Assembly: GCF_905397275.1 (NCBI RefSeq) | Contig: NZ_CAJPUY010000003.1 | Location: 1-64,000, forward strand | From: Cupriavidus yeoncheonensis | Lineage (GTDB): Bacteria > Pseudomonadota > Gammaproteobacteria > Burkholderiales > Burkholderiaceae | Direction of reading: 5' to 3' | Length of the DNA stretch: 64,000 nt | Shown here: piece by piece, positions 39,001-46,843 of the stretch | Position numbering within the stretch: the stretch's first letter is position 1 | How the letters are laid out: each line of letters begins with the position of its first letter | The notes under the pieces: model-generated | The model's input: only the letters and a program-made list of their open reading frames with translations | Database searches by the model: none | What the model was told of the DNA's origin: nothing | Made by a program: the position numbers and the translations under genes

Positions 39001-39549
39001 CGAATCGCGGCACGATCCCGAGGCATTGGCCAGCGTGGTTTCCGGGCTCTGCACGCCCGGCTCCATGCGGATCAGGTAACGGATATCGTGCTGCAGGCGC
39101 TGGTTCAGCGCCACCAGGAAATCGAGCGTGCGGCGTTCGGTGCGGTCGATGCTGTCGACAAAGGCGGCGAACCGTGGCGTCAGTTCGTCGCGCACCAGGT
39201 AGGGCGCCAGGTCGTGCGCGAGGCCCGCGTCGTACTCGAACGGAAAGCGTTCCGCCGACGGCTCCAGGAAGAAGTCGAACGGGTTGTAGACCGACATCTC
39301 GGCCACCAAGTCGACTGTGACCTTGAATTCCGTCGTCGCCTCGGGGATGACCAGGCGCGCCAGATAATTGGAGAACGGGTCCTGCTGCCAGTTGATGAAG
39401 TGCTGCGCCGGCTCGATGCGCAGCGCGTATGACAGGATCGGCGTGCGGCAATGCGGCGCCGGCCGCAGGCGCACTACCTGCGGCGACAGCTTCACCGGAC
39501 GGTCATAGCGATAGTGCGTGACGTGATTCAGTGCGACATGTATGGCCAC
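36073..39549 (-). CDS. Large transglutaminase-like protein with DUF2126 region
   Basis: The 1158-residue protein starts at GTG 39549 with a transglutaminase N-terminal domain (about 1-90), then a transglutaminase core with Cys180 (ASGSCRDSGW), His229 (DLHAWCEVYL) and Asp245 (GLDPTSG). From about 290 to the end is the DUF2126 region (for example LTMGGEPTFVSARDRDGAEW near 330 and LRNLLIDVTGNTHRAEFCID near 870). A low-complexity linker about 505-640 holds a D-Q-S repeat and an Ala/Thr/Gly run. It is the first gene of the coupled trio with ATP-grasp/alpha-E and the smaller transglutaminase. The substrate is unknown. Confidence 0.9.
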   Translation of the reverse strand: MAIHVALNHVTHYRYDRPVKLSPQVVRLRPAPHCRTPILSYALRIEPAQHFINWQQDPFSNYLARLVIPEATTEFKVTVDLVAEMSVYNPFDFFLEPSAERFPFEYDAGLAHDLAPYLVRDELTPRFAAFVDSIDRTERRTLDFLVALNQRLQHDIRYLIRMEPGVQSPETTLANASGSCRDSGWLLVQTLRHLGLAARFVSGYLLQLAPDVKAIDGPSGAERDFTDLHAWCEVYLPGAGWVGLDPTSGLLAGEGHIPLACTPEPGSAAPVTGAVEMSEVEFSHAMTITRVHESPRVTLPYTEEQWQAVNAAGAAVDRELQAMDVRLTMGGEPTFVSARDRDGAEWNTDALGPTKRGLATELVHRLRERYGAGGFLHFGQGKWYPGEQLPRWALTIAWRADGAPCWQDPALFADERHPRDYTDADARRFIMALCDRLGLDPSCAMPGYEDAWYYLWRERRLPVNVDPHASRLDDEMERMRLRRVFDAGLASVTGYVLPLAREKDQSDQSDQSGQGDAGGWSSGRWHLRDERLYLLPGDSPMGYRLPLDALPWSSPADREQQFEQDPFAPRAPLPAAAGLRRQSPAPLSATPAAAARYAATTAAATGTGSGTSGTAHAGPARGQSAPGVVRTALCVEVRHPARAAGPRVEAEQADQAVDKRGVIYVFMPPLPRLEDYLALLQAVEATAASLGVQIVLEGYPPPRDARLKVLQVTPDPGVIEVNIHPAADWEQLADHTEFLYQAAHECFLSSEKFMLDGRHTGTGGGNHFVLGGATPADSPFLRRPDLLASLIAYWHNHPSLSYLFSGLFIGPTSQAPRVDEARNDQLYELDIAFAELRRQLAGREQGGTGGYVPPWLVDRVLRNLLIDVTGNTHRAEFCIDKLYSPDGPTGRLGLLELRAFEMPPHARMSLVQQLLLRALVARFWREPYQASLTRWGTALHDRFMLGTFVQMDFDDVLADMRAAGFAFDAAWFAPHFEFRFPRIGELAAGGLALTLRGALEPWHVMGEEGAAGTTVRFVDSSVERLEVRVLGMNDSRHVVTANGRAVPLQPTGRAGEFVAGVRYRAWAPASALHPTIASHAPLTIDVVDTWTERSIGGCQYHVAHPGGRNYQTFPVNAYEAESRRLARFSAHGHTPGCTIAQAPRRSLEFPFTLDLRQG

Positions 39550-39600
39550 GGCGCCCTCCCAGGCGGTTGCTGCGATTGGTGTCGCGCTGTCTCAAGCAAG

Positions 39601-39636
39601 ACTTGTACCCTGACTTCTACCCTGACTTCTACCCTT
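39601..39636. repeat. Three tandem 12-base repeats between the Sel1 and DUF2126 genes
   Basis: ACTTGTACCCTG, ACTTCTACCCTG and ACTTCTACCCTT follow one another without gaps. They lie 11 bases after the end of the Sel1 gene and 52 bases before the DUF2126 start (minus strand). No hairpin is formed. The array may vary in copy number or be a binding site. Confidence 0.8.
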
Positions 39637-39646
39637 CGCCGGCCAC

Positions 39647-40396
39647 TCACATCGAGCCACCGGCCTTCGCGCGCACGGACTCCTCCAGCAGCGAGCGCAG
39701 CTTGGCCAGCGCGCCCGGATCGCCATGCGCCGCCGAGCGCGCATACCAGATCTTGGCCTGTTCGATGTCCTTGCCGACCACGCCGGGCTCGCCGCGCTCG
39801 TAGTAGCTGCCGACGATGTACTGGGCCCCGCCGTCGCCCGCGCTGGCCGCGCGGCTGTACCACTCGAATGCCTTGGCATAGTCGCGCGGCATGCCGCGGC
39901 CGGTGAAGTAGTTGGTGGCCAGCGCCATCTGCGCCTGCACGTGGCCGCCCTGCGCGGCGCGCTCATACCAGCGATTGGCCTCTTCCAGCGAACGGGGCAC
40001 CAGTTCGCCGCGCTCGTACAGGTCGCCAAGGGTGAACTGCGCGTGTGTCATCTGGTTGTCGGCGGCCTTGCGCAGCCAGACCAGCGCCTCCTGCGGCTTG
40101 GGCGGCGTACCCTCGCCGCGCAGCAGCATCATGGCGTAGTTGAACTGGGCCAGCCGGTTGCCATCGCGCGCCGCGGCGGCAAAGCCGCGGAGTGCGGTAT
40201 CGAACGCCCCGGCCTCATAAGCGGCGAGCGCATCGCGGGTCTGCGCCTGGGCCGGCTGGGCAGGCGCGGGCGTGGCCTGGACCGGGACACCGGGGCAGAC
40301 AGCCAGCGCGATAGCCATGACGGCAAGGGCCAGCGCACGACGAGGGGCCGGGCCGGCTGTTGCGGCGGGCCAGAGCGGGGGGCGGGCTAGTGGCAT
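39647..40396 (-). CDS. Sel1-repeat (TPR-like) secreted protein
   Basis: The 249-residue protein has an N-terminal signal peptide (hydrophobic core about 22-38, ending VQATPAP) and five or so Sel1-like repeats (about 55-235), each with the AQFxLGxxYxxG pattern: AQFNYAMMLLRGEG, AQFTLGDLYERGE, AQMALATNYFTGRG and AQYIVGSYYERGE. Such repeats mediate protein contacts, often in the periplasm. The ATG at 40396 is chosen because the upstream extension carries no signal peptide. It lies upstream of the transglutaminase trio on the same strand and may be a partner. Confidence 0.85.
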   Translation of the reverse strand: MPLARPPLWPAATAGPAPRRALALAVMAIALAVCPGVPVQATPAPAQPAQAQTRDALAAYEAGAFDTALRGFAAAARDGNRLAQFNYAMMLLRGEGTPPKPQEALVWLRKAADNQMTHAQFTLGDLYERGELVPRSLEEANRWYERAAQGGHVQAQMALATNYFTGRGMPRDYAKAFEWYSRAASAGDGGAQYIVGSYYERGEPGVVGKDIEQAKIWYARSAAHGDPGALAKLRSLLEESVRAKAGGSM

Positions 40397-40548
40397 GGCG
40401 GACTCCGGATGCGCTGGGCCTTCTCGAATCCAGTGTAGGAGGCGGCGATGCGGCCCGGAAGCCGATAGCGAGGGCACGACTATTCAGGCGAATAATCAAC
40501 AACCAAATAAACTACACCAATAAATCCATACGGTTAATGATTGGGTGC

Positions 40549-41520
40549 TCAGATCCATCCGGCGCGATGCAAACGCCGCCATAGCGCGCCGCACGCCACG
40601 GCTGTCACGCCGATCACGACCGGGTACGCATAGTGGAACTGGAGCTCCGGCATGAACGAGAAATTCATGCCGTAGAGGCTGAACACCACCGTCGGGATCG
40701 CCAGGATGGCGCCCCAGCCCGCCAGCCGCTTGACCACCTCGTTCTGCCCCACCGTGACCAGGGCCAGGTTGACCTGCACCGCCGTGGTCAGCATCTCGCG
40801 CACGACATCGAGCGTGCGCACGAGCCGGCTCGCGTGGTCCGCGATATCGCGGAAATAGGCGCGCAATTCCTTGGGCACGAGATCTTCGTGAAGGCGGATG
40901 AGCTGGCCGCAGATATCTTCGACCGGGTTCACCGCATTGCGCAGGCGCAGCACCTGCCGCTTGATCTGGTACAGGCGCTCGATCGCGGCGCGGTCGAACT
41001 CGTCACGGAAGATGCCCTGCTCCAGTTCGGCGAAGGTGTCCTCCAGGCCGGTGACGATGGGCAAATAGTGGTCAACCACGAAGTCCATCAGCGCATACAG
41101 CACGTAGCCGGGGCCGTTGGCGAGGCCCTGCGGGTCATGCTCGCAGCGCTCGCGCACCGGCGCGTAGGTGCTGCTGGCGCCATGCCGGACCGACACCACA
41201 TAGTTCGGGCCGACAAACAGATGGGTCTCGCCGACCACGACCTCGTCCCCGACGAGCTGCGCGGTATTGAGCACGACGAAGACCGAGTCGCCATACGCCT
41301 CCAGCTTGGGGCGCTGGTGTGCATCGAGCGCATCTTCCACTGCCAGATCATGCAGTCCGAAGGATTGCTGGACCTGGCGCAGCAAGGCAAGGTCTGGCTC
41401 ATGCAAACCCAGCCAGACGAAGGTGCCGGGTACGCTCAATGCCTCGGGAATCTCCTCGATGCCGACGGTGCCGATCCGCTTGCCTGCCCGGTAAGCCACA
41501 CTATTGACGATCGCACCCAT
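40549..41520 (-). CDS. corA: CorA-family magnesium/cobalt transporter
   Basis: The 323-residue protein has the large cytoplasmic N-terminal domain and two C-terminal membrane helices with the selectivity motif YGMNFSFMPEL between them; the end is basic (WRRLHRAGWI). It forms a pentameric channel for Mg2+ and other divalent cations. The ATG at 41520 follows GGAGCT at good spacing; the open frame extends further upstream without similarity. It is divergent from minC. Confidence 0.93.
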   Translation of the reverse strand: MGAIVNSVAYRAGKRIGTVGIEEIPEALSVPGTFVWLGLHEPDLALLRQVQQSFGLHDLAVEDALDAHQRPKLEAYGDSVFVVLNTAQLVGDEVVVGETHLFVGPNYVVSVRHGASSTYAPVRERCEHDPQGLANGPGYVLYALMDFVVDHYLPIVTGLEDTFAELEQGIFRDEFDRAAIERLYQIKRQVLRLRNAVNPVEDICGQLIRLHEDLVPKELRAYFRDIADHASRLVRTLDVVREMLTTAVQVNLALVTVGQNEVVKRLAGWGAILAIPTVVFSLYGMNFSFMPELQFHYAYPVVIGVTAVACGALWRRLHRAGWI

Positions 41521-41718
41521 GACAGCTCCATTGCGCAGATGGCGCAATCGTAACAAGGCGGCGCGGGATGCGTCGCAGAAGTCCGAGAGCCCTGCCGTCA
41601 GCGCCACTTCCGCGCGTCCGATGGATCGCGTGCGGCACCCGGGGATAAAGTCGGCCTATTTGTTACAGTTCGCACCGAAGACGCAGTTAGAATGTGGCAT
41701 TTCCACGGTCACCCGGCT

Positions 41719-42519
41719 ATGTCACAGAAGAAATCGCCACGCTTCGAGCTGCGCAGTGGCAATGTAGACGCCCTCCTTCTCGCGCTCCAGACCGCCGACA
41801 TGGCTGCACTGCGGGACGACCTGCTCTCCCGGTTCGAAACCACTCCCGATTTCTTCTCCAATGACGTGATTGCGCTGGACCTGCGCGCGCTCGAAAGTGA
41901 CGACAGGGTCTCGCTCGACACCGTGATCGGCACGCTGGCGACGCTCAAGGCCCGTGCGATCGGCGTGGTCGCGCGCCCGGCGCAGCATGAGTGGGCGCAG
42001 CGCTTCGGCCTGCCGCTACTCGACAGCCAGAGCCGCCGCGGCCTGCGTGAATCGGCTGAAGCCGCCGAGGCCACCGAACGCGCTGCCGCGAACGCCGCCG
42101 CCGAACAGGCCGCGCGCGAGGAAGCTGCCCGTACGGCCGCCCAGTCCGCCGCCGAGGCCGCTGTCAAGGCCGCCATCCAGCAGACCCAGACCCTCCTGAT
42201 CGACAAGCCGCTGCGCTCGGGCCAGCAGGTCTACGCGCAGGGCGACGTGGTCATCATGGACGTGGTCAGCTACGGCGCCGAGGTCATCGCCGAAGGCAAC
42301 ATCCATGTCTATGCCCCGCTGCGCGGCCGCGCGCTGGCGGGCGTGAAGGGCAACACCAGTGCACGCATCTTCAGTACGTGCATGGAACCCGAACTGATTT
42401 CCATTGCCGGCATCTATCGCACGGCCGAGCAGACCCTGCCGGCCGACGTACTCGGCAAGACCGCCCAGGTTCGCCTGGCCGATGAAAAGCTGATCCTGGA
42501 AGCCATCCGGTTCAAATGA
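41719..42519 (+). CDS. minC: Septum site-determining protein MinC
   Basis: The 266-residue protein blocks FtsZ assembly away from mid-cell. The N-terminal FtsZ-binding domain (about 1-105) is joined by an Ala/Glu-rich helical linker (about 113-160) to the C-terminal beta-helix dimer domain (about 165-266, LRSGQQVYAQGDVVIMDVV and GAEVIAEGNIHVYAPLRGRA). A TAGAAT -10-like element at 41688-41693 is upstream. The ATG at 41719 fits the family better than an earlier in-frame codon. It is the first gene of minCDE. Confidence 0.95.
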   Translation: MSQKKSPRFELRSGNVDALLLALQTADMAALRDDLLSRFETTPDFFSNDVIALDLRALESDDRVSLDTVIGTLATLKARAIGVVARPAQHEWAQRFGLPLLDSQSRRGLRESAEAAEATERAAANAAAEQAAREEAARTAAQSAAEAAVKAAIQQTQTLLIDKPLRSGQQVYAQGDVVIMDVVSYGAEVIAEGNIHVYAPLRGRALAGVKGNTSARIFSTCMEPELISIAGIYRTAEQTLPADVLGKTAQVRLADEKLILEAIRFK

Positions 42520-42587
42520 GCCGGCGACCAGTCACGAACCGAATCACAGCAGCGCAAAGCTTCAACCTAATTACGGACCAAAGAGCC

Positions 42588-43403
42588 ATGGCAAAAATCA
42601 TCGTTGTGACCTCCGGCAAGGGAGGCGTCGGCAAGACCACCACCAGCGCCAGCTTTGCCGCGGGCCTGGCCCTGCGCGGCCACAAGACTGCCGTGATCGA
42701 CTTCGACGTCGGCCTGCGCAACCTTGACCTGATCATGGGTTGCGAGCGCCGCGTGGTGTATGACCTGATCAACGTGGTGCAGGGCGAAAGCAATCTCCGC
42801 CAGGCCCTGATCAAGGACAAGAAGTGCGAAAACCTGTTCATCCTGCCGGCCTCGCAGACGCGCGACAAGGATGCGCTGACCAAGGACGGCGTTGAGAAGG
42901 TGATCAAGGGCCTGGTCGAGATGGACTTCGAGTACATCGTCTGCGACTCGCCGGCCGGTATCGAGTCGGGCGCGCTGATGGCCATGTACTTCGCCGACGA
43001 AGCGCTGATCGTCACCAACCCGGAAGTGTCCTCGGTGCGCGACTCCGACCGCATCCTGGGCATCCTGGCCTCGAAGACCAAGCGCGCCAGCGAAGGCGGC
43101 GATCCGATCAAGGAACACCTGCTGATCACGCGCTACAACCCCAAGCGCGTGCACGGCGGTGAAATGCTGTCGCTGACCGACATCCAGGAAATCCTGCGCA
43201 TCAAGCTGATCGGCGTGGTTCCCGAATCCGAAGCCGTGCTGCACGCGTCCAACCAGGGCACGCCCGCCATCCACCTGGAAGGCAGCGACGTGGCGGACGC
43301 CTACGGCGACGTGGTGGACCGCTTCCTGGGCAAGGACAAGCCGATGCGCTTCACGGACTACCAGAAGCCGGGGCTGCTGTCGCGCATCTTCGGCAACAAG
43401 TAA
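42588..43403 (+). CDS. minD: Septum site-determining protein MinD
   Basis: The 271-residue ATPase has the deviant Walker A GKGGVGKTT (residues 10-18), the FDVGLRNLDL segment and a C-terminal amphipathic membrane-targeting helix ending LLSRIFGNK. It recruits MinC to the membrane and oscillates with MinE. The ATG at 42588 gives the usual MAKIIVVTSGKGG start. minE follows 24 bases later. Confidence 0.97.
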   Translation: MAKIIVVTSGKGGVGKTTTSASFAAGLALRGHKTAVIDFDVGLRNLDLIMGCERRVVYDLINVVQGESNLRQALIKDKKCENLFILPASQTRDKDALTKDGVEKVIKGLVEMDFEYIVCDSPAGIESGALMAMYFADEALIVTNPEVSSVRDSDRILGILASKTKRASEGGDPIKEHLLITRYNPKRVHGGEMLSLTDIQEILRIKLIGVVPESEAVLHASNQGTPAIHLEGSDVADAYGDVVDRFLGKDKPMRFTDYQKPGLLSRIFGNK

Positions 43404-43427
43404 AACAAGTACGGAGGACTCATCCCC

Positions 43428-43682
43428 ATGTCGATCCTGTCCTTCCTGCTGGGGGAAAAGAAGAAATCGGCCTCGGTCGCCAAAGAGCGGCTGCAGATCA
43501 TCCTGGCGCATGAACGCACAGGCCATTCGGCCCCGGCAGACTATCTGCCGGCACTGCAGCGCGAGCTGGTGGCCGTCATCTCCAAGTACGTCAAGATCAG
43601 CGACCAGGACCTGCGCGTGAGCCTCGAGCGCCAGGACAACCTGGAAGTGCTCGAAGTCAAGATCGAGATCCCGCAGGGCTGA
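43428..43682 (+). CDS. minE: Cell division topological specificity factor MinE
   Basis: The 84-residue protein matches MinE in length, with the N-terminal membrane-binding [23 protein letters not shown] anti-MinCD region and the C-terminal beta-helix domain ([20 protein letters not shown]). It stimulates MinD ATPase and sets the Min oscillation. CGGAGGA is upstream of the ATG at 43428. A strong terminator follows, closing minCDE. Confidence 0.96.
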   Translation: MSILSFLLGEKKKSASVAKERLQIILAHERTGHSAPADYLPALQRELVAVISKYVKISDQDLRVSLERQDNLEVLEVKIEIPQG

Positions 43683-43709
43683 TTCGCCAGTCCCGCCCGC
43701 TGCACTATC

Positions 43710-43743
43710 CACCGGCGCCCCTTCCAGCAAGGGTGCGCCGGTG
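43710..43743 (+). terminator. Terminator hairpin after minE
   Basis: CACCGGCGC (43710-43718) pairs with GCGCCGGTG (43735-43743), extended by CCCTT / AAGGG with one bulged T and loop CCAGC. It lies 27 bases after the minE stop. The tail TCATTTC is only weakly T-rich. Confidence 0.7.
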
Positions 43744-43987
43744 TCATTTCACGCCCCTCCCTACACCGCCAAAAGGCGGCCGATGCTGGTGCAACGCACC
43801 AACACGGTATTGTGTAGCGGCCAGACAACGGATTTGCACCAAAATCCTGCTCGAATCCGCCCCCCAACGCGTATTTGTGTCCTTAGCTCCGGTGTTTTGT
43901 TAAATTTTCGCGGCGTTTACACGAAACGTAGACCCCGTGCACCGTCGTGATCCGGCGGAGAACAGAACAGAACAGAAAAGGAGCACC
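43744..43987. other. Leader region of the porin gene
   Basis: The 244 bases between the minE terminator and the porin ATG hold no gene. The segment 43870-43915 is AT-rich and includes TTGTGT (43875-43880) and TTAAAT (43900-43905), a poor promoter pair with 19-base spacing. The leader is long enough to carry post-transcriptional control such as sRNA pairing, but no specific site is recognised. Confidence 0.4.
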
Positions 43988-45103
43988 ATGAAGAAATCGG
44001 CCATCGTCCTCGCCGCCGGCAGCCTGCTGGCAGGTTCCGCGTTTGCACAAACTTCCGTCACGCTGTACGGCATCGCCGACGTCAGCCTGCGCTATGAGAA
44101 CCACGCTGACGCATCGGGTCACGGCAAGACCTACATGACCGACGGCGCCATCACGCAAAGCCGTTGGGGCCTGAAAGGCGCCGAAGATCTCGGTAACGGC
44201 CTGAAGGCGATCTTCCAACTGGAAAACGGTTACAGCATCGACACCGGCAAGATGAACGGCGCCTCGACCGGCCAACTGTTCAATCGTCAAGCCTATGTCG
44301 GTCTGGCCGGCAACTTCGGCGCCGTCAAGCTGGGCCGCCAGAACTCGGAAGCGTTCGCCTTCTTCGGTGACTACGATCCGCTGACCGTGGGTAACTACTT
44401 CCAGAACTCCTGGATGTACGGCACCCTGGCCCGCCTGCGCAACAACAACGTCATCAACTACAGCGGCAAGTTCGGTGGCCTGGACGTCGGCGCCAGCTAC
44501 GGCTTCGGCGAAACCCCGGGCAGCTTCACCAAGGCCTCGGGCGACCCGACTTCCAACGGCTCCTCGGTTCCCTACTGGGGCGTTCATGCCGCGTACGAAT
44601 ACGGCCCGTTCGGCTTCGGCGGTGTGTTCCAGGAATCGCGTGACCAGGTTGGCAACAAGCAGCAGTTCTGGGGCATTGGCGGCAAGTACAACATCGCCGC
44701 GTTCAAGCTGTTCCTGGGCTACCAGGGCGGCAAGGACCGCACCGGCGCGGGTGACATCAACCTGAACCAGAGCATCAACTCTCCGGCGGCAGCGACAATT
44801 ATCGCCGGCGCAGCCAACAACCCGCGCAAGGACAGCATCGCCTACGCTGGCACGACCTGGCAAGCCACGCCGGCTCTGGCTGTGACGGGCGCGTTCTACT
44901 ACGACTGGGCGCAGAACGTGAACGGCACGACCGCCAGCGGCAAGCGTTACACCGGCGCGCTCATCGCCGAGTACTCGCTGTCGAAGCGCACGCAGGTTTA
45001 CGGCGCAGCCGACTACAACCACGTTTCGGGTCAGTCGATCACCGAACTGCCGAGCTCCAACAACCAGTTCGGCGTGGCCGCTGGTATCCGCCACATTTTC
45101 TGA
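43988..45103 (+). CDS. Outer-membrane general porin (Porin_4 type)
   Basis: The 371-residue protein has a signal peptide (MKKSAIVLAAGSLLAGSAFA, cleavage after Ala20) and the betaproteobacterial porin fold: QTSVTLYGIADVSLRYEN at the mature start, RWGLKGAEDLGNGLKAIFQLE, and a C-terminal Phe in AAGIRHIF needed for Bam insertion. It forms a trimeric channel in the outer membrane. A strong AAAGGAG precedes the ATG. Codon use looks more constrained than in its neighbours, and the good ribosome site and terminator fit a highly expressed gene. Confidence 0.95.
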   Translation: MKKSAIVLAAGSLLAGSAFAQTSVTLYGIADVSLRYENHADASGHGKTYMTDGAITQSRWGLKGAEDLGNGLKAIFQLENGYSIDTGKMNGASTGQLFNRQAYVGLAGNFGAVKLGRQNSEAFAFFGDYDPLTVGNYFQNSWMYGTLARLRNNNVINYSGKFGGLDVGASYGFGETPGSFTKASGDPTSNGSSVPYWGVHAAYEYGPFGFGGVFQESRDQVGNKQQFWGIGGKYNIAAFKLFLGYQGGKDRTGAGDINLNQSINSPAAATIIAGAANNPRKDSIAYAGTTWQATPALAVTGAFYYDWAQNVNGTTASGKRYTGALIAEYSLSKRTQVYGAADYNHVSGQSITELPSSNNQFGVAAGIRHIF

Positions 45104-45133
45104 TCGTTTCCCGATCAGCTGACTGTTTGGCAG

Positions 45134-45159
45134 AAAGGCACCTTCGGGTGCCTTTTTTT
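45134..45159 (+). terminator. Intrinsic terminator of the porin gene
   Basis: AAAGGCACC (45134-45142) and GGTGCCTTT (45147-45155) form a stem with a TTCG tetraloop, followed by a run of T to 45159. It is a textbook Rho-independent terminator 31 bases after the porin stop. Confidence 0.95.
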
Positions 45160-45234
45160 ATTGCCTCGACGAAGCCCGGAAAGACAACGACATCGTCTAG
45201 ATCATCGCCCGCCGGCTCACGGCGCTGTGCTGCC

Positions 45235-45942
45235 TCAGGCGGCCTCGCTCTCCGCCAGCTCCAGTCGGTATCCATGCGTATAGACCGGCGTCAGCCGGAG
45301 TCCATTCGCGGCATGCAGCCCGAGCTTGCTGCGCACGCGCGACACATGCGTATCGATGGTGCGCGACAGCGGCGAGATCTCGCGGCCCCAGACCGTGGCG
45401 ATGATGTGGTCGCGCGTGACGATGCGCCCCTCGTTGCGGAACAGCAGCACCGCCAGGTCGAACTCCTTTGGCGTCAGGCAGACCGGATGCCCGTGGAAGG
45501 TCGCCTGCCGGGCGGTGCAGTCGAACACGTAGCCGGCCAGGCGCAACGGCGCGTTGCGCGCGAAATCCCCGGGACAGGCGCGGCGCAGCACGGCGCCGAT
45601 GCGCGCCGACAGTTCCGCGGCCCGGATGGGCTTGACCATGTAGTCGTCGGCGCCGGCGATCAGCGCGCTGACAGCGTCGGCCTCGGCATCACGCGCGGAC
45701 AGGAACATGACCGGGATGCGGCGGTCGAGGTTGCCGCGCACCCAGTTCAGCACCTCGCGGCCGGACATGCCCGGCATCTGCCAGTCGAGCAGCAGCAAAT
45801 CAAAGGCGGAGTCATGCAGGGCCAGCAGCAGGCGCCGGCTCTGGCCGAAGCTCACGCATTCGTAGCCGGCCTCATTGACGATCCTGCGGATCAGCGCCGC
45901 ATGGACAGGATCGGCTTCCAGCGAGGCAATGGTCTTTCTCAT
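45235..45942 (-). CDS. OmpR-family response regulator (orphan)
   Basis: The 235-residue protein has a receiver domain (about 4-118) with acidic pocket Glu9/Asp11, phospho-acceptor Asp53 (LLLLDWQMPG), switch Ser82 and Lys104 (MVKP), and a winged-helix DNA-binding domain (about 130-230, LTPKEFDLAVLLFRNEGRIV and RTIDTHVSRVRSKLGL). All residues for phosphorylation are in place. No histidine kinase is nearby. It is divergent from a paralogue at 46142, across 199 bases, and the two are clearly related by sequence. Confidence 0.92.
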   Translation of the reverse strand: MRKTIASLEADPVHAALIRRIVNEAGYECVSFGQSRRLLLALHDSAFDLLLLDWQMPGMSGREVLNWVRGNLDRRIPVMFLSARDAEADAVSALIAGADDYMVKPIRAAELSARIGAVLRRACPGDFARNAPLRLAGYVFDCTARQATFHGHPVCLTPKEFDLAVLLFRNEGRIVTRDHIIATVWGREISPLSRTIDTHVSRVRSKLGLHAANGLRLTPVYTHGYRLELAESEAA

Positions 45943-46141
45943 GGTCTGTCTTCCTCAGCGTTTGCGCGTGACGGAATTAGAAACCTCGGACCGGGACGTC
46001 AGAATAGGACGGGCCTCAAAACGGGCCTTCAACAATCGTTCACTTCTTGCCGCAGGCGCGGGTCCATACCATGGGCCATTGCCGTGCCGGCCATCGCGCC
46101 TGCCGGACTTCCCCGCATCCGGAAGCGCCAGGAGAGACGAC

Positions 46142-46843
46142 GTGAGAATTGCCGTATTGGAGGCCGACCCGACCCGGGCCATCGGCATTGACCAGACCCT
46201 TCGCCTCAACGGGCACCAATGCACGCGCTACATCCACGGCCGCTCGCTGATCCAGGCGCTGCGCGGCGGCACCTTCGACATGCTGTTGCTGGACAGCGAT
46301 GTGCCGGGCATTTCAGCGCTGGACGTGCTGGCGTGGGTACGCCGCACGCTCGGCCACGAGCTGCCGGTGATGCTGCTTGGAGACAGCGACGACGACAGGC
46401 ATATCGCCGCCTGCTTTGGCGAAGGTGCCGACGCCTATCTGCGCAAGCCCGTCGGCATGGCGGAGCTCGCCGCAAGAGTGATGGCGCTGCAGCGCCGTGC
46501 CTACCCGGGCGGCGCGCATGCCTGCGATCTGAATCATGGCGCCTTCCGCTTCGCCACGGCCGACCGCCGTGCGTGGGTCCACGGCCGGCCGGTGGCGCTG
46601 GCGCCAAAGGAATTCGACCTGGCCGTGCTGCTGTTCCGCAACCTCGGCTCGCTGGTGCTGCGCCAGACCATGGTGAACGAAGTCTGGCGCTACCACGTCG
46701 ATGCGGCTTCGCGCACCGTCGACAGCCATCTGTCGCGGGTCCGCACCAAGCTCGCGCTGTGGCCGCACAACGGCGTACGGTTGTCCGCCGTCTACGGCCT
46801 CGGGAACCGGCTGGACCAGGTGCAGGGCATCAGTCCGCCTTGA
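46142..46843 (+). CDS. OmpR-family response regulator with altered receiver (orphan)
   Basis: The 233-residue protein starts at GTG 46142 behind AGGAGAG. The receiver (about 1-115) keeps the acidic pair (Glu7, Asp9), Asp51 (LLLLDSDVPG) and Lys102 (YLRKP), but the switch Ser/Thr position is Gly80 (PVMLLGDSDDD), where its paralogue has Ser82. The winged-helix domain (about 125-225, LAPKEFDLAVLLFRNLGSLV and RTVDSHLSRVRTKLAL) is intact. The altered switch suggests phosphorylation-independent or unusual signalling. It is divergent from the paralogue and its end overlaps the convergent Bug-receptor gene by 14 bases. Confidence 0.9.
   Translation: MRIAVLEADPTRAIGIDQTLRLNGHQCTRYIHGRSLIQALRGGTFDMLLLDSDVPGISALDVLAWVRRTLGHELPVMLLGDSDDDRHIAACFGEGADAYLRKPVGMAELAARVMALQRRAYPGGAHACDLNHGAFRFATADRRAWVHGRPVALAPKEFDLAVLLFRNLGSLVLRQTMVNEVWRYHVDAASRTVDSHLSRVRTKLALWPHNGVRLSAVYGLGNRLDQVQGISPP

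Noticed and set aside
39601..39636. CRISPR-like array
   Set aside because: Units are adjacent without spacers and only 12 bases long; no cas genes are present in the window.
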